This document shows, one piece after another, positions 1 through 8,274 of a stretch of 64,000 bases of DNA. The stretch covers positions 93,922 through 157,921 of the forward strand of contig NZ_MSJR01000005.1 of NCBI RefSeq assembly GCF_002078605.1, given 5' to 3'. Within the stretch, counting starts at the first letter, position 1, and each line of letters starts with the position of its first letter. The position numbers and the translations under genes are program-made. The notes beneath the pieces are model-generated. The model searched no databases and was not told where the DNA came from. It saw only the letters and a list, made by a program, of their open reading frames with translations. This DNA comes from Salegentibacter sediminis (GTDB lineage Bacteria > Bacteroidota > Bacteroidia > Flavobacteriales > Flavobacteriaceae).

Positions 1-1029
1 ATCGGCAATAAAGGCAGGGAGGTTTGAAAAGCCGCCTCCATAACAACTTACCACCAAAAATATTAAAATCTGAAAGATGATCACACTGGTAATAATGGGT
101 AAGCTTAAAAATGTAACCAGCTGAATTATGAAAAAGCTAATAAAAACTGCCGGTCTGGAAATATAATCTGAAGCAGCTGCCCAACCAATTCTGCCGCCAC
201 CGTTAAATATACCCATAAGTCCTACCATTGTGGCTGCTGCTCCAGCCGATAGCCCTACTACCTGTTGAGCCATTGGGGAGGCTACCGAGATCATCATTAT
301 ACCAGCACTTGTGTTTATGAGCATCATTGTCCATAACATCCAAAAATGTTTTGTGTTCACCGCTTCTTTACCGGTAGATTGGCTGAGATCCAGTTTAATC
401 TCTTTTGTACCGGCTTTAACCGCTTCTTTCATACCAGCAGGTAACCAACCTTTTATGGGTGGTGCAATATATAAGGCAGCCAGCAACATGAATATGAAAT
501 AACAAATTCCAAGAATGTAAAAAGTGGTTGGGATGCTAAAGGCTTCCATTAAAGTAGCTGCAAGGGGAGCGGTGATAAGCGCCCCTGTACCAAAGCCCAG
601 AACTGCCATTCCGGTTGCCAGACCGCGACGATCGGGAAACCATTTTACCAGGGTAGAAACGGGCGAGATATATCCGATACCCAGTCCAAATCCACTCAGT
701 ATTCCGTAAGTAATAAGAAATAGCGGAAGAGACTCTAAGGCAACCGCCAGACCAGAGCCGGCCTGTCCCAGACCAAATAAAATAGCCGCCAAAATCGCAG
801 ATTTTCGTGGTCCACTTCTTTCAACAAACCTTCCAAATAACGCAGCCGATCCACCTCCCAACACCATCATTATTGTGAATGCCATGGTTACGGAAGAAAC
901 CGACCAACCCAAGGTTTCGGTTAGTGGAATGATATAAACACTGTAAGCGTAAGCAGCACCAATGGATAGGTGAATTCCAATAGCCGAGAGGGCAATAAGC
1001 CAACGGTTTTTGGTTGAAGAAGTTTTCAT
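1..1029 (-). CDS. OFA-family MFS transporter (oxalate/formate antiporter-like), C-terminus truncated by window edge
   Basis: Reverse translation from ATG at 1029 reads MKTSSTKNRWLIALSAIGIHLSIGAAYAYSVYIIPLTETLGWSVSSVTMAFTIMMVLGGGSAALFGRFVERSGPRKS..., open to the left edge. Not in the ORF track because it has no stop inside the window. Confidence 0.88.
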   Translation of the reverse strand, partial: MKTSSTKNRWLIALSAIGIHLSIGAAYAYSVYIIPLTETLGWSVSSVTMAFTIMMVLGGGSAALFGRFVERSGPRKSAILAAILFGLGQAGSGLAVALESLPLFLITYGILSGFGLGIGYISPVSTLVKWFPDRRGLATGMAVLGFGTGALITAPLAATLMEAFSIPTTFYILGICYFIFMLLAALYIAPPIKGWLPAGMKEAVKAGTKEIKLDLSQSTGKEAVNTKHFWMLWTMMLINTSAGIMMISVASPMAQQVVGLSAGAAATMVGLMGIFNGGGRIGWAAASDYISRPAVFISFFIIQLVTFLSLPIITSVIIFQILIFLVVSCYGGGFSNLPAFIAD

Positions 1030-1053
1030 AGACTAAGTTTTTGCTAAGAATTC

Positions 1054-1065
1054 TGATAATGATCA
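1054..1065. promoter_or_regulatory. FNR/CRP-type box TGATAATGATCA upstream of the OFA transporter
   Basis: TGAT-N4-ATCA, extended CTGAT-AATG-ATCAG, centred about 30 nt upstream of the MFS start codon; 13-mer TGATAATGATCAG identical to the site at 58867. Confidence 0.5.
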
Positions 1066-1140
1066 GGGAATTGTTTAGAAGGAAGATAGTTTTTTAATAA
1101 AAAAACAAGAAATATTAGTAAAAACCGCTTTTGCTGAATA

Positions 1141-1170
1141 AAAAAAATCCTGCCATATTTAGGCAGGATT
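1141..1170 (-). terminator. Rho-independent terminator downstream of the DUF4369 lipoprotein gene
   Basis: Stem AATCCTGCC/GGCAGGATT followed by a T-run on the minus strand. Confidence 0.7.
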
Positions 1171-1192
1171 ATGTAATAGAAAAGGAGAATTA

Positions 1193-1951
1193 TTAACTGA
1201 TGTCCTCCTGAGCCTTAGTGTTTTCTTCCTGAAGTTCCCTTTGAACTTTTTCTTCCTCACGCCTTTCTTTTAAAAAACGTTCTAATTCCTTTCCGTATAA
1301 AGACTTTTGCACCTTCTTGTCTAAGGAAGTGTAAATGGTATCCAAGTACTTGATATTAGCATCGAATACTTCAGAAAGCGCTAGATAAGGGGCGATCTCC
1401 AGGTCCTTATTGTTAATCGCATAATTTACGGTATAAAGATATCGGCGTTTTAGCAGGTTCTCATATTTCTTATCGATCTCCATTAATCGCTCTTCATCCC
1501 CATCTTTTTCAGCTTCAAAACTTTCCTTGATAAGATCGAGGTTTCTGTCATTAAATCTTTTCTGAATCTTGCGGTATTCAATAAGTTTTTCCTGGTTGCG
1601 GGAGCCTATAATCTTGGCGTCTTCTTCAAATTTTTCGAGGCTTGTAGTGATGATCACTTCGCCTTTATCTGCGAAGAAATCCAGGCGATCATTGAATTCA
1701 GAATTATCTACTTTGTCCAGAGAAAGATACATCATTTGCGGACTTTCGATATATGTTTCCAGCTGGAACTCAGAATTTCCATTGATCACTACTGAATCTA
1801 AATTTACCAAAAGGGTGTCTTCTATCTTTTGAAGATATACCGTACCTTTTTTCAGACCTTTAATATTGGTCTTCACCACCAGGTTACTTTCCTTGGTTGA
1901 ACAGGCCGAAACCCCAATTAGGATCAATAAAAGAAGGCTTAATTTTTTCAT
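1193..1951 (-). CDS. DUF4369-type lipoprotein
   Basis: Signal plus lipobox MKKLSLLLLILIGVSACSTKE; NIKGLKKGTVYLQKIEDTLLVNLDSVVINGNSEF resembles DUF4369. Start moved to internal ATG at 1951. Confidence 0.75.
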   Translation of the reverse strand: MKKLSLLLLILIGVSACSTKESNLVVKTNIKGLKKGTVYLQKIEDTLLVNLDSVVINGNSEFQLETYIESPQMMYLSLDKVDNSEFNDRLDFFADKGEVIITTSLEKFEEDAKIIGSRNQEKLIEYRKIQKRFNDRNLDLIKESFEAEKDGDEERLMEIDKKYENLLKRRYLYTVNYAINNKDLEIAPYLALSEVFDANIKYLDTIYTSLDKKVQKSLYGKELERFLKERREEEKVQRELQEENTKAQEDIS

Positions 1952-2003
1952 TTTTAGTTTAGGATTTAGGGGGCGCAAATATCTTATAATTTTCGGTTTT
2001 AAA

Positions 2004-3266
2004 CTAACTCCCGGCTGCGATTTGCATTAAAATAGTAGTAAGAATAGCGCCATAGGTTCCCACCACATAACCGAAAACGGCAAGCAATACACCTACTGTT
2101 GCGAGTGATGGGTGAAAAGCCGCGGCTACCACCGGCGCCGATGCTGCACCGCCTACATTCGCCTGGCTTCCTACGGCCAGGAAAAAGTAAGGAGCCTTTA
2201 TGATCTTGGCCGTTAAGAAAAGTACGACCACGTGAATAGACATCCATACCAGACCAATCCCAATTAAGCCGGGGTTGTCAAAAACCATGGTAAGGTCCAT
2301 TTTCATCCCTATTGTTGCTACCAGTATATAAATAAAAATACTGCCCAGTTTACTTGCTCCGGTACCTTCATAACTTTTAAGTCGTGTGAAAGAGAAGCCA
2401 ATACCAATGGCAGTGGCGATAGTGATCATCCAGAAGAAATCGGAAGAAAAGGAAGAAAGAGCACTTTTCTTATCGGTAAATACTTCGAAATTGGATGATA
2501 AATATGCTGAAATCTCATCGGCACCAAAGTGCGCAATACCCACAGCACCAAAAGCCAAAGCCAACATGATCATGTAATCTGGCAAGGCCGGGTTTCTCGT
2601 TACGCTGGCCGCATAGTTGGAAACTTTGTTCTTAAGATCTTCTATTGCCGAATTATCGGCTTTTAACCAGCGGTCTATTTTGTCGGTTTTACCTATTCCC
2701 ATTAATAAGCCGGCCATTAAAAGGTTGGCAACAACGATATCTACCAGTACCATTCCTCCATAGAGATCAGGATTATATTCGTAGATTTCTAACATAGCAG
2801 CCTGGTTTGCTCCACCACCAATCCAGCTTCCTGCAATGGTAGAGAGTCCTCTCCAGATGGCATCAGGGCCAACTCCTCCCACGGTTTCAGGAGAAAATGT
2901 GGAAATAATCAAAATAGCCAAGGGTCCACCAATTACTATTCCTATGGTTCCGGCAAAAAACATAATTAATGCTTTTGGTCCCAAATTAAAAATTGCCTTA
3001 AGGTCGATACTGAGGGTCATAAGGACCAGGGCAGCTGGTAAAAGGTAGCGACTGGCTACAAAATAAAGTTGCGAAGATTGTTCATCTATTAGTCCCAGGG
3101 AATTGAAAATAGCCGGAAGTAGATAGCACATTAAAAGTGCTGGTACTACCGAATAGAATTTTTTCCAGAAACCTTCTTTTTGGGAGGAAGTGTAAAAAAC
3201 AAATCCAAGGGCTATCATTAAAAGTCCGAAGACTATCGCATCATTGGTAAAAAGGGCATTTTCCAT
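2004..3266 (-). CDS. DUF819 family multi-pass membrane protein
   Basis: Long hydrophobic ORF with GGANQAAMLEIYEYNPDLYGGMVLVDIVVANLLMAGLLMGIG and SQANVGGAASAPVVAAAFHPSLATVGVLLAVFGYVVGTYGA motifs. Confidence 0.8.
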   Translation of the reverse strand: MENALFTNDAIVFGLLMIALGFVFYTSSQKEGFWKKFYSVVPALLMCYLLPAIFNSLGLIDEQSSQLYFVASRYLLPAALVLMTLSIDLKAIFNLGPKALIMFFAGTIGIVIGGPLAILIISTFSPETVGGVGPDAIWRGLSTIAGSWIGGGANQAAMLEIYEYNPDLYGGMVLVDIVVANLLMAGLLMGIGKTDKIDRWLKADNSAIEDLKNKVSNYAASVTRNPALPDYMIMLALAFGAVGIAHFGADEISAYLSSNFEVFTDKKSALSSFSSDFFWMITIATAIGIGFSFTRLKSYEGTGASKLGSIFIYILVATIGMKMDLTMVFDNPGLIGIGLVWMSIHVVVLFLTAKIIKAPYFFLAVGSQANVGGAASAPVVAAAFHPSLATVGVLLAVFGYVVGTYGAILTTILMQIAAGS

Positions 3267-3381
3267 AAGAATAATTGATATAGGGCCGCCAAAATACAAT
3301 TTTTATTAAACTATTCTTAAAAGCAGAACCAGCATTTTTTAAGAAATTCCTGGAACTCTCCCTTGCGCTTAGAAAGGTATT

Positions 3382-4191
3382 TTAAAGCTTGAAAAGCTTT
3401 TTTAGGGAAGTAGCAACTCCATCCTCTGTTCCTGCATCGGTAACCATATTGGCGACTTCCAAAACTTCCCTGCGCGCATTGGAAACGGCTACCCCCATTC
3501 CTACGCCATTTATCATCTCCACATCGTTATAATTATCGCCAAATGCGATGCAGTCCTGGGGAGTTAGGTTAAAGTGATTGTCCAGCAAATACTGAATGGC
3601 CGTAAATTTTGAGATATTCTTATTGGCGATTTCCAGGTAAGTGGGTTTAGAGCGGTAGAGGTGTAATTGATCTGGATATTCTTCCTTCAAAAAATCCCTG
3701 ATGGCATCAATTTCAGCCTCGGTACCCATCGCCATTATTTTATGCGCACTTTTGCTTTCTGATTTCCATTTTTCAAGGACCTCAGCGTTGGATTTTATTT
3801 TTGGGGAAACCTGGGTATTGTGTTCTTCCCTTGCCGCCCAACGGTCCTGCTGGGGTACATACCATTCGTCATTATGATAAAGACTTAGATGGCAGTTAAT
3901 TTTCTTATTGAATTCGGAAAGGCCTGCCAGAGTGGCAAATGGAATTTCGGTAGAACTCACTGGTTGTCCATTAACCAGGATAAGTCCGCCATTATAACTT
4001 ATTATAGGCTGATCTTCAATTTCCAAATCCCGTTGAAGGTGTCGCATGGCAGCGGGCATTCTTGCAGAAATAAGCACTACCGGAAGTTTTTCCTTTACCT
4101 GTTTTAAGGTTTCGATAGTCGATGGAGAAAGCACACGGTCCCTGTTGAGTAAGGTGCCATCTATATCAGAAAAGATAATTTTGTATTGCAT
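3382..4191 (-). CDS. Cof-type HAD-IIB family hydrolase
   Basis: FSDIDGTLLNRDRVLSPSTIETL N-terminus and FGDNYNDVEMI motif. Confidence 0.9.
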   Translation of the reverse strand: MQYKIIFSDIDGTLLNRDRVLSPSTIETLKQVKEKLPVVLISARMPAAMRHLQRDLEIEDQPIISYNGGLILVNGQPVSSTEIPFATLAGLSEFNKKINCHLSLYHNDEWYVPQQDRWAAREEHNTQVSPKIKSNAEVLEKWKSESKSAHKIMAMGTEAEIDAIRDFLKEEYPDQLHLYRSKPTYLEIANKNISKFTAIQYLLDNHFNLTPQDCIAFGDNYNDVEMINGVGMGVAVSNARREVLEVANMVTDAGTEDGVATSLKKLFKL

Positions 4192-4231
4192 TAGAAATCT
4201 ATGTTGTAATCCTGGCGCGCAAGATATAAAT

Positions 4232-4393
4232 CTATTTTTTGTTTTTGGGATGTCTTTTGGCTTCTTTCAGGGTTTTATTAAGCATCCATTCTATCTGGCC
4301 GTTAGTACTTCTGAATTCATCAGCGGCCCATTTTTCGATGGCTTTCAACATCTCTTCATCTACCCTTAATGCGAATGCTTTTTTGTTGCCCAT
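4232..4393 (-). CDS. Arc-like ribbon-helix-helix DNA-binding protein
   Basis: MGNKKAFALRVDEEMLKAIEKWAADEFRSTNGQIEWMLNKTLKEAKRH resembles an Arc/RHH domain; start trimmed to MGNKKA. Confidence 0.7.
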   Translation of the reverse strand: MGNKKAFALRVDEEMLKAIEKWAADEFRSTNGQIEWMLNKTLKEAKRHPKNKK

Positions 4394-4397
4394 ACTA

Positions 4398-5339
4398 TTA
4401 ATTATCAAGATTTTTAACGAACTCAACCAGAGTCGGAATCAGATTTGGGTGTAAAGGGCGCTTAGGCTCGTTATACGATTTAGTGTTTACCAGGGCATCA
4501 TTATCCCTAATTTCCCTGAAAACGTGGTTCATATCCTGGAGCAGCACTAAATTTGAATTAGGAGCGGCCTCGTGTAATATTTTTGCTTCTGAAGTATCTA
4601 CCTGTATATCGGCGGTCCCCTGAATTATGATTACTGGAATTTCAAGTTTTGCAATTTCTTCAGCCGGATTATACTGTATCCACGAGAGCATATAAGGTTG
4701 GACGCTCGGCCTGAAAATTGATCCCAGAACCGGTTCGTAGCTGTTGGTACTTCCTTTTTCAATCAATTCATCAAAAGATTCTCTTGTATTCTGCTTAAGC
4801 CCGGGGGCCTGTTTCCCGATCTGGTCTACCACGATCTCATCGATGCTGCGGCCGGCTCCGGCAAGAGAAATAAGAGCATCTGTATTTTCGTTTGCCGCGA
4901 GAATCCCTATCAGGGAGCCTTCACTATGGCCTGCGAGAATGATCTTGCTGAATTCTCCTCTTTCCTTGAAATAGGCGGTGATGGATTGAACATCTTCTAC
5001 AAAATCTTCAAAACGCAAATCTTCTTCCTTGATTTTTAACTTGTTCATTTTAAAGATCCGCTTGTCGAACCTGAAGCTGGCAATTCCTTGTTCTGCAAGC
5101 TGATGTGTAATCTTTTTAGCAAAATCACTTTTCATCATGGATTGATTTCCATTCCGGTCGGTAGGTCCCGATCCCTGGATGAAAATCACCAATGCTTCAT
5201 TTTGGTTGACAGCGGGTTGGGTTAAAGTACCATCAATAAATTTATTGATGCTTATCTCTGTCTCTCTAAATGATTCAGTTTGTGCCAGAGCAAAATTAGT
5301 GCTCAACAGGATTATTAGCAGGAGGAGTTTCTCTTTCAT
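4398..5339 (-). CDS. alpha/beta hydrolase, secreted
   Basis: Signal peptide; GHSEGSLIG nucleophile elbow; QGTADIQVD and MNHVFR C-terminal catalytic regions. Confidence 0.85.
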   Translation of the reverse strand: MKEKLLLLIILLSTNFALAQTESFRETEISINKFIDGTLTQPAVNQNEALVIFIQGSGPTDRNGNQSMMKSDFAKKITHQLAEQGIASFRFDKRIFKMNKLKIKEEDLRFEDFVEDVQSITAYFKERGEFSKIILAGHSEGSLIGILAANENTDALISLAGAGRSIDEIVVDQIGKQAPGLKQNTRESFDELIEKGSTNSYEPVLGSIFRPSVQPYMLSWIQYNPAEEIAKLEIPVIIIQGTADIQVDTSEAKILHEAAPNSNLVLLQDMNHVFREIRDNDALVNTKSYNEPKRPLHPNLIPTLVEFVKNLDN

Positions 5340-5377
5340 AATTCTATGGTCGTATTTAAATGAAATCGCTTTCAGGA

Positions 5378-6055
5378 TTAGTGATTTAAGGTTCCTGCAT
5401 TTACCACAGGAGTAGCATCTTTATCACTACACAGTACAACCATCAAATTGCTTACCATAGCCGCTCTACGTTCAGCATCAAGATCAACAAGTTCTTTTTC
5501 ACTTAATTGGTGTAAAGCCATCTCTACCATACTTACTGCACCTTCCACAATCTTATGCCTGGCTGCAACAATTGCTGTTGCCTGCTGGCGCTTAAGCATT
5601 GCGCTGGCGATCTCGTTGGCATAGGCAAGATATCCTATTCTGGATTCTAAAACTTCTATCCCCGCGATCTCCAGGCGTTCTTCCAGCTCATTTTCCAGAG
5701 CTTCGCTTACTTCGTTTACACTGGAACGCAGAGTAATATCTTCATCTAAACCTTCATCGGCAAAATTGTCATAGGGGTAGAGGCTGGCGAGTTTTCTCAC
5801 AGCGGCATCGGTTTGTACAACCACAAAATTCTCATAATTATCTACATCAAAGGAGGCTTTGTAAGTATCACGTACCCGCCACACCAGAATGGTACTAATC
5901 ATTACCGGATTGCCCAGCTTGTCGTTCACCTTTAATCTTTCACTGTCGAAGTTCCTTGCCCGTAGAGAAACTTTCTTTTTGGTGTAAAAAGGATTCACCC
6001 AAAAAAGTCCGTTTTTTTTCACTGTGCCTTTGTAATCGCCAAATAAAAGGAGCAC
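5378..6055 (-). CDS. SPFH/Band 7 domain protein; N-terminal part lies in another frame up to 6237 (apparent frameshift)
   Basis: [52 protein letters not shown]...[14 protein letters not shown] is a typical SPFH domain. Upstream N-terminus MNLERDLKPFNGYVMLFVFFILFIGSIAVFAILENAWFLAIAFSLF starts at 6237 in a different frame. Confidence 0.8.
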   Translation of the reverse strand: MLLLFGDYKGTVKKNGLFWVNPFYTKKKVSLRARNFDSERLKVNDKLGNPVMISTILVWRVRDTYKASFDVDNYENFVVVQTDAAVRKLASLYPYDNFADEGLDEDITLRSSVNEVSEALENELEERLEIAGIEVLESRIGYLAYANEIASAMLKRQQATAIVAARHKIVEGAVSMVEMALHQLSEKELVDLDAERRAAMVSNLMVVLCSDKDATPVVNAGTLNH

Positions 6056-6336
6056 TCTGGAGCCATTGGGATTTACCAGGATGAGCCCGGGGAGTATAAA
6101 AAGAGAGAAAATGCAATTGCCAGAAACCAGGCATTTTCAAGAATTGCAAAAACTGCAATACTCCCTATGAATAAAATAAAAAAAACAAACAGCATAACAT
6201 AGCCGTTGAAGGGTTTAAGATCTCTTTCCAGATTCATAATATTAATGGATTAGTTGATATTATTTTGATATCATAAAAATATAATATTAAATTCAATAAT
6301 GAATAAGAATTAACATTTAAATAATTCAGTCTTGTT

Positions 6337-6344
6337 TACCTTTG
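6337..6344 (+). promoter_or_regulatory. Bacteroidetes -7 element candidate (TACCTTTG)
   Basis: Matches TAnnTTTG, 18 nt before the ATG of the S1/P1 nuclease gene; no clear -33 element seen. Confidence 0.35.
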
Positions 6345-6362
6345 TCTAAAATTAAATACTTC

Positions 6363-7142
6363 ATGAGGAAATCAATTTTTATTTTATTTGCGTTACTTCT
6401 TACTAATCTTAGCTTTGCCGATAGTGACTGGGGTAAAACCGGGCATCGGACCACCGGGGAAATCGCCGAAAAACATTTGAGCAAAAAAGCCCAAAAGGCA
6501 ATAGATAAACTTCTGGATGGCCAAAGCCTCGCTTTTGTCTCTAATTATGCCGATGACATAAAGAGCGATCCCGATTATCGTAAATATGGTCCCTGGCATT
6601 ACGTGAATATCGATCCGGAAGACGAGAAATATGATCGTGAAAAGGCTAATAAAGGGGGCGATCTTATCCAGGCAATCGAAAAAAGTGTGGAGGTTTTGAA
6701 GGATAAAAATGCTTCCCGGGAAGACAAACAATTTTACCTCAAAATGCTGGTTCATTTTATGGGAGATTTGCATCAGCCGTTTCATGTAGGGCGTAGCGCC
6801 GATAAAGGCGGGAACGATATACAGGTGAGATGGTTTAATGAAGGCTCTAACATTCATAGGGTTTGGGACAGCCAGATGATCGATTCTTACCAAATGAGCT
6901 ATACCGAATTAACCGAAAACCGCAAGGAATTGACCCGGAAGGAGTTAAAGGAGATTGAAGCTGGCAGGCTACACGATTGGGTTTATGAATCGCGGGAAAT
7001 GGCCGATGTGCTTTACGATTCTGTGCAAATTGGTGAAAAATTGGGCTATGAGTACATGTACAAATGGTTTCCGAAAGTGAGGGAGCAGTTGCATAAGGGC
7101 GGAGTGCGTTTGGCAAAGGTTTTAAACGAGATCTACGGCTAA
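6363..7142 (+). CDS. S1/P1 nuclease, secreted
   Basis: Signal peptide, W-G-xTGHRTTGEIAEKHLS, HYVNIDP, FMGDLHQPFHVGRSADKGGNDIQVRWF, NIHRVWDSQMID. Confidence 0.92.
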   Translation: MRKSIFILFALLLTNLSFADSDWGKTGHRTTGEIAEKHLSKKAQKAIDKLLDGQSLAFVSNYADDIKSDPDYRKYGPWHYVNIDPEDEKYDREKANKGGDLIQAIEKSVEVLKDKNASREDKQFYLKMLVHFMGDLHQPFHVGRSADKGGNDIQVRWFNEGSNIHRVWDSQMIDSYQMSYTELTENRKELTRKELKEIEAGRLHDWVYESREMADVLYDSVQIGEKLGYEYMYKWFPKVREQLHKGGVRLAKVLNEIYG

Positions 7143-7157
7143 GAAAATATAAGCAAT

Positions 7158-7187
7158 AGGAAAGGCTGCCGGTTGACGGCCTTTTTT
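7158..7187 (+). terminator. Putative terminator after the S1/P1 nuclease gene
   Basis: GGAAAGGCTGCCGGTTGACGGCCTTTTTT: imperfect hairpin followed by a T-run. Confidence 0.5.
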
Positions 7188-7211
7188 AATATATTTTTCT
7201 AAAGGTAAGGT

Positions 7212-7769
7212 TTAGCCGCGGCCCAATCCTTTTTTTGTCCTGGGTAATTGATGTTTCCAGTGGTGTTGGGTGGGTCCTTCCATTATTAGAAGGCTGCCGT
7301 GCTTTAGCTGAATTTTTTCTTTCGAAACTTTATCGGTTTTGTGTTTGAGATGGAAGATCCTTTCGGCGCCAAAGCTAACCGAAGCGATTACGGGATTTTT
7401 GCCTAGTTCTTTTTCATCGTCAGAATGCCAGCCCATGCTATCCTGGCCGTCACGGTAAAGATTGGCAAGGCAGGAATTAAAAGTGAGTCTGGAGTAGGCT
7501 TCAACCCTCTTTTTGATCTGAACAATTTCTTTTGAAAAATCCTGAGGCTTCAGTTTGAGGCCTGAATATGTATAGTTCAAATCCTTTTCAGCAAAGAATG
7601 CACTTAATCGGGGTTGAAGATGTTCTTTGCCAAAAAGCCTGATCTTATCCTGTTTCCAGGGAATTTCCTGCTGTAGTTTTTCAAAATAAAACCTGGCTTC
7701 TTCAGAATTAAAGAATTCGGGAATATATCGAAGCCGGGCATCCTTTAAATCAAAAATTTCTGTTTTCAT
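7212..7769 (-). CDS. AlkB-like 2OG-Fe(II) dioxygenase (alkylated DNA repair)
   Basis: NLYRDGQDSMGWHSDDEKELGKNPVIASVSFGAERIFHLKHK...GSLLIMEGPTQHHWKHQLPR. Confidence 0.9.
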   Translation of the reverse strand: MKTEIFDLKDARLRYIPEFFNSEEARFYFEKLQQEIPWKQDKIRLFGKEHLQPRLSAFFAEKDLNYTYSGLKLKPQDFSKEIVQIKKRVEAYSRLTFNSCLANLYRDGQDSMGWHSDDEKELGKNPVIASVSFGAERIFHLKHKTDKVSKEKIQLKHGSLLIMEGPTQHHWKHQLPRTKKGLGRG

Positions 7770-7771
7770 TC

Positions 7772-8131
7772 TTAAATTTTAAGGTAAAACCAGGCCCACC
7801 AAATTAGGAAAAACTGTAGAGGAATTCTTAGCCATAAAGCCCATTTCGGGATTCCAGCCCCTGCTTTGGTTGAGCTAAGCATATAAAAATGAACGCTGAA
7901 AAATAGTATCAACATTAAAATTAAACCATAAATGGCGATATCTTTTGTTGCAGGGAAAAAGAGCCCGAGGCCAAGGATTATTTCGGCAAACCCGCTTAAG
8001 TACACTAGCGATTTATGCTTTGGGAGATATCGTGGCATTATGCGCATATACATTTTTGGCTTTAGAAAATGTAAAACACCCGCGAGAATATACATTAAGG
8101 CCATTGCGTACAAATGCCAGGGATAGTTCAT
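7772..8131 (-). CDS. DoxX-like family membrane protein
   Basis: GVLHFLKPKMYMRIMPRYLPKHKSLVYLSGFAEIILGLGL motif, four hydrophobic segments. Confidence 0.8.
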   Translation of the reverse strand: MNYPWHLYAMALMYILAGVLHFLKPKMYMRIMPRYLPKHKSLVYLSGFAEIILGLGLFFPATKDIAIYGLILMLILFFSVHFYMLSSTKAGAGIPKWALWLRIPLQFFLIWWAWFYLKI

Positions 8132-8274
8132 AGGTAGAAATTGATTATTTATAAAACTAACGGGCTGAACCGGAAATCAATAAAATTTAAGTTAGTTTTA
8201 ACAACTGTATTGGATATTAGGGATAAAAAACTTAAATTTCAGCTGCCTTAAAAAGATTTATCAAACCTGCTATT

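Noticed and set aside
6393-6893. 166-aa ORF on the minus strand
   Set aside because: Antisense to the S1/P1 nuclease gene.
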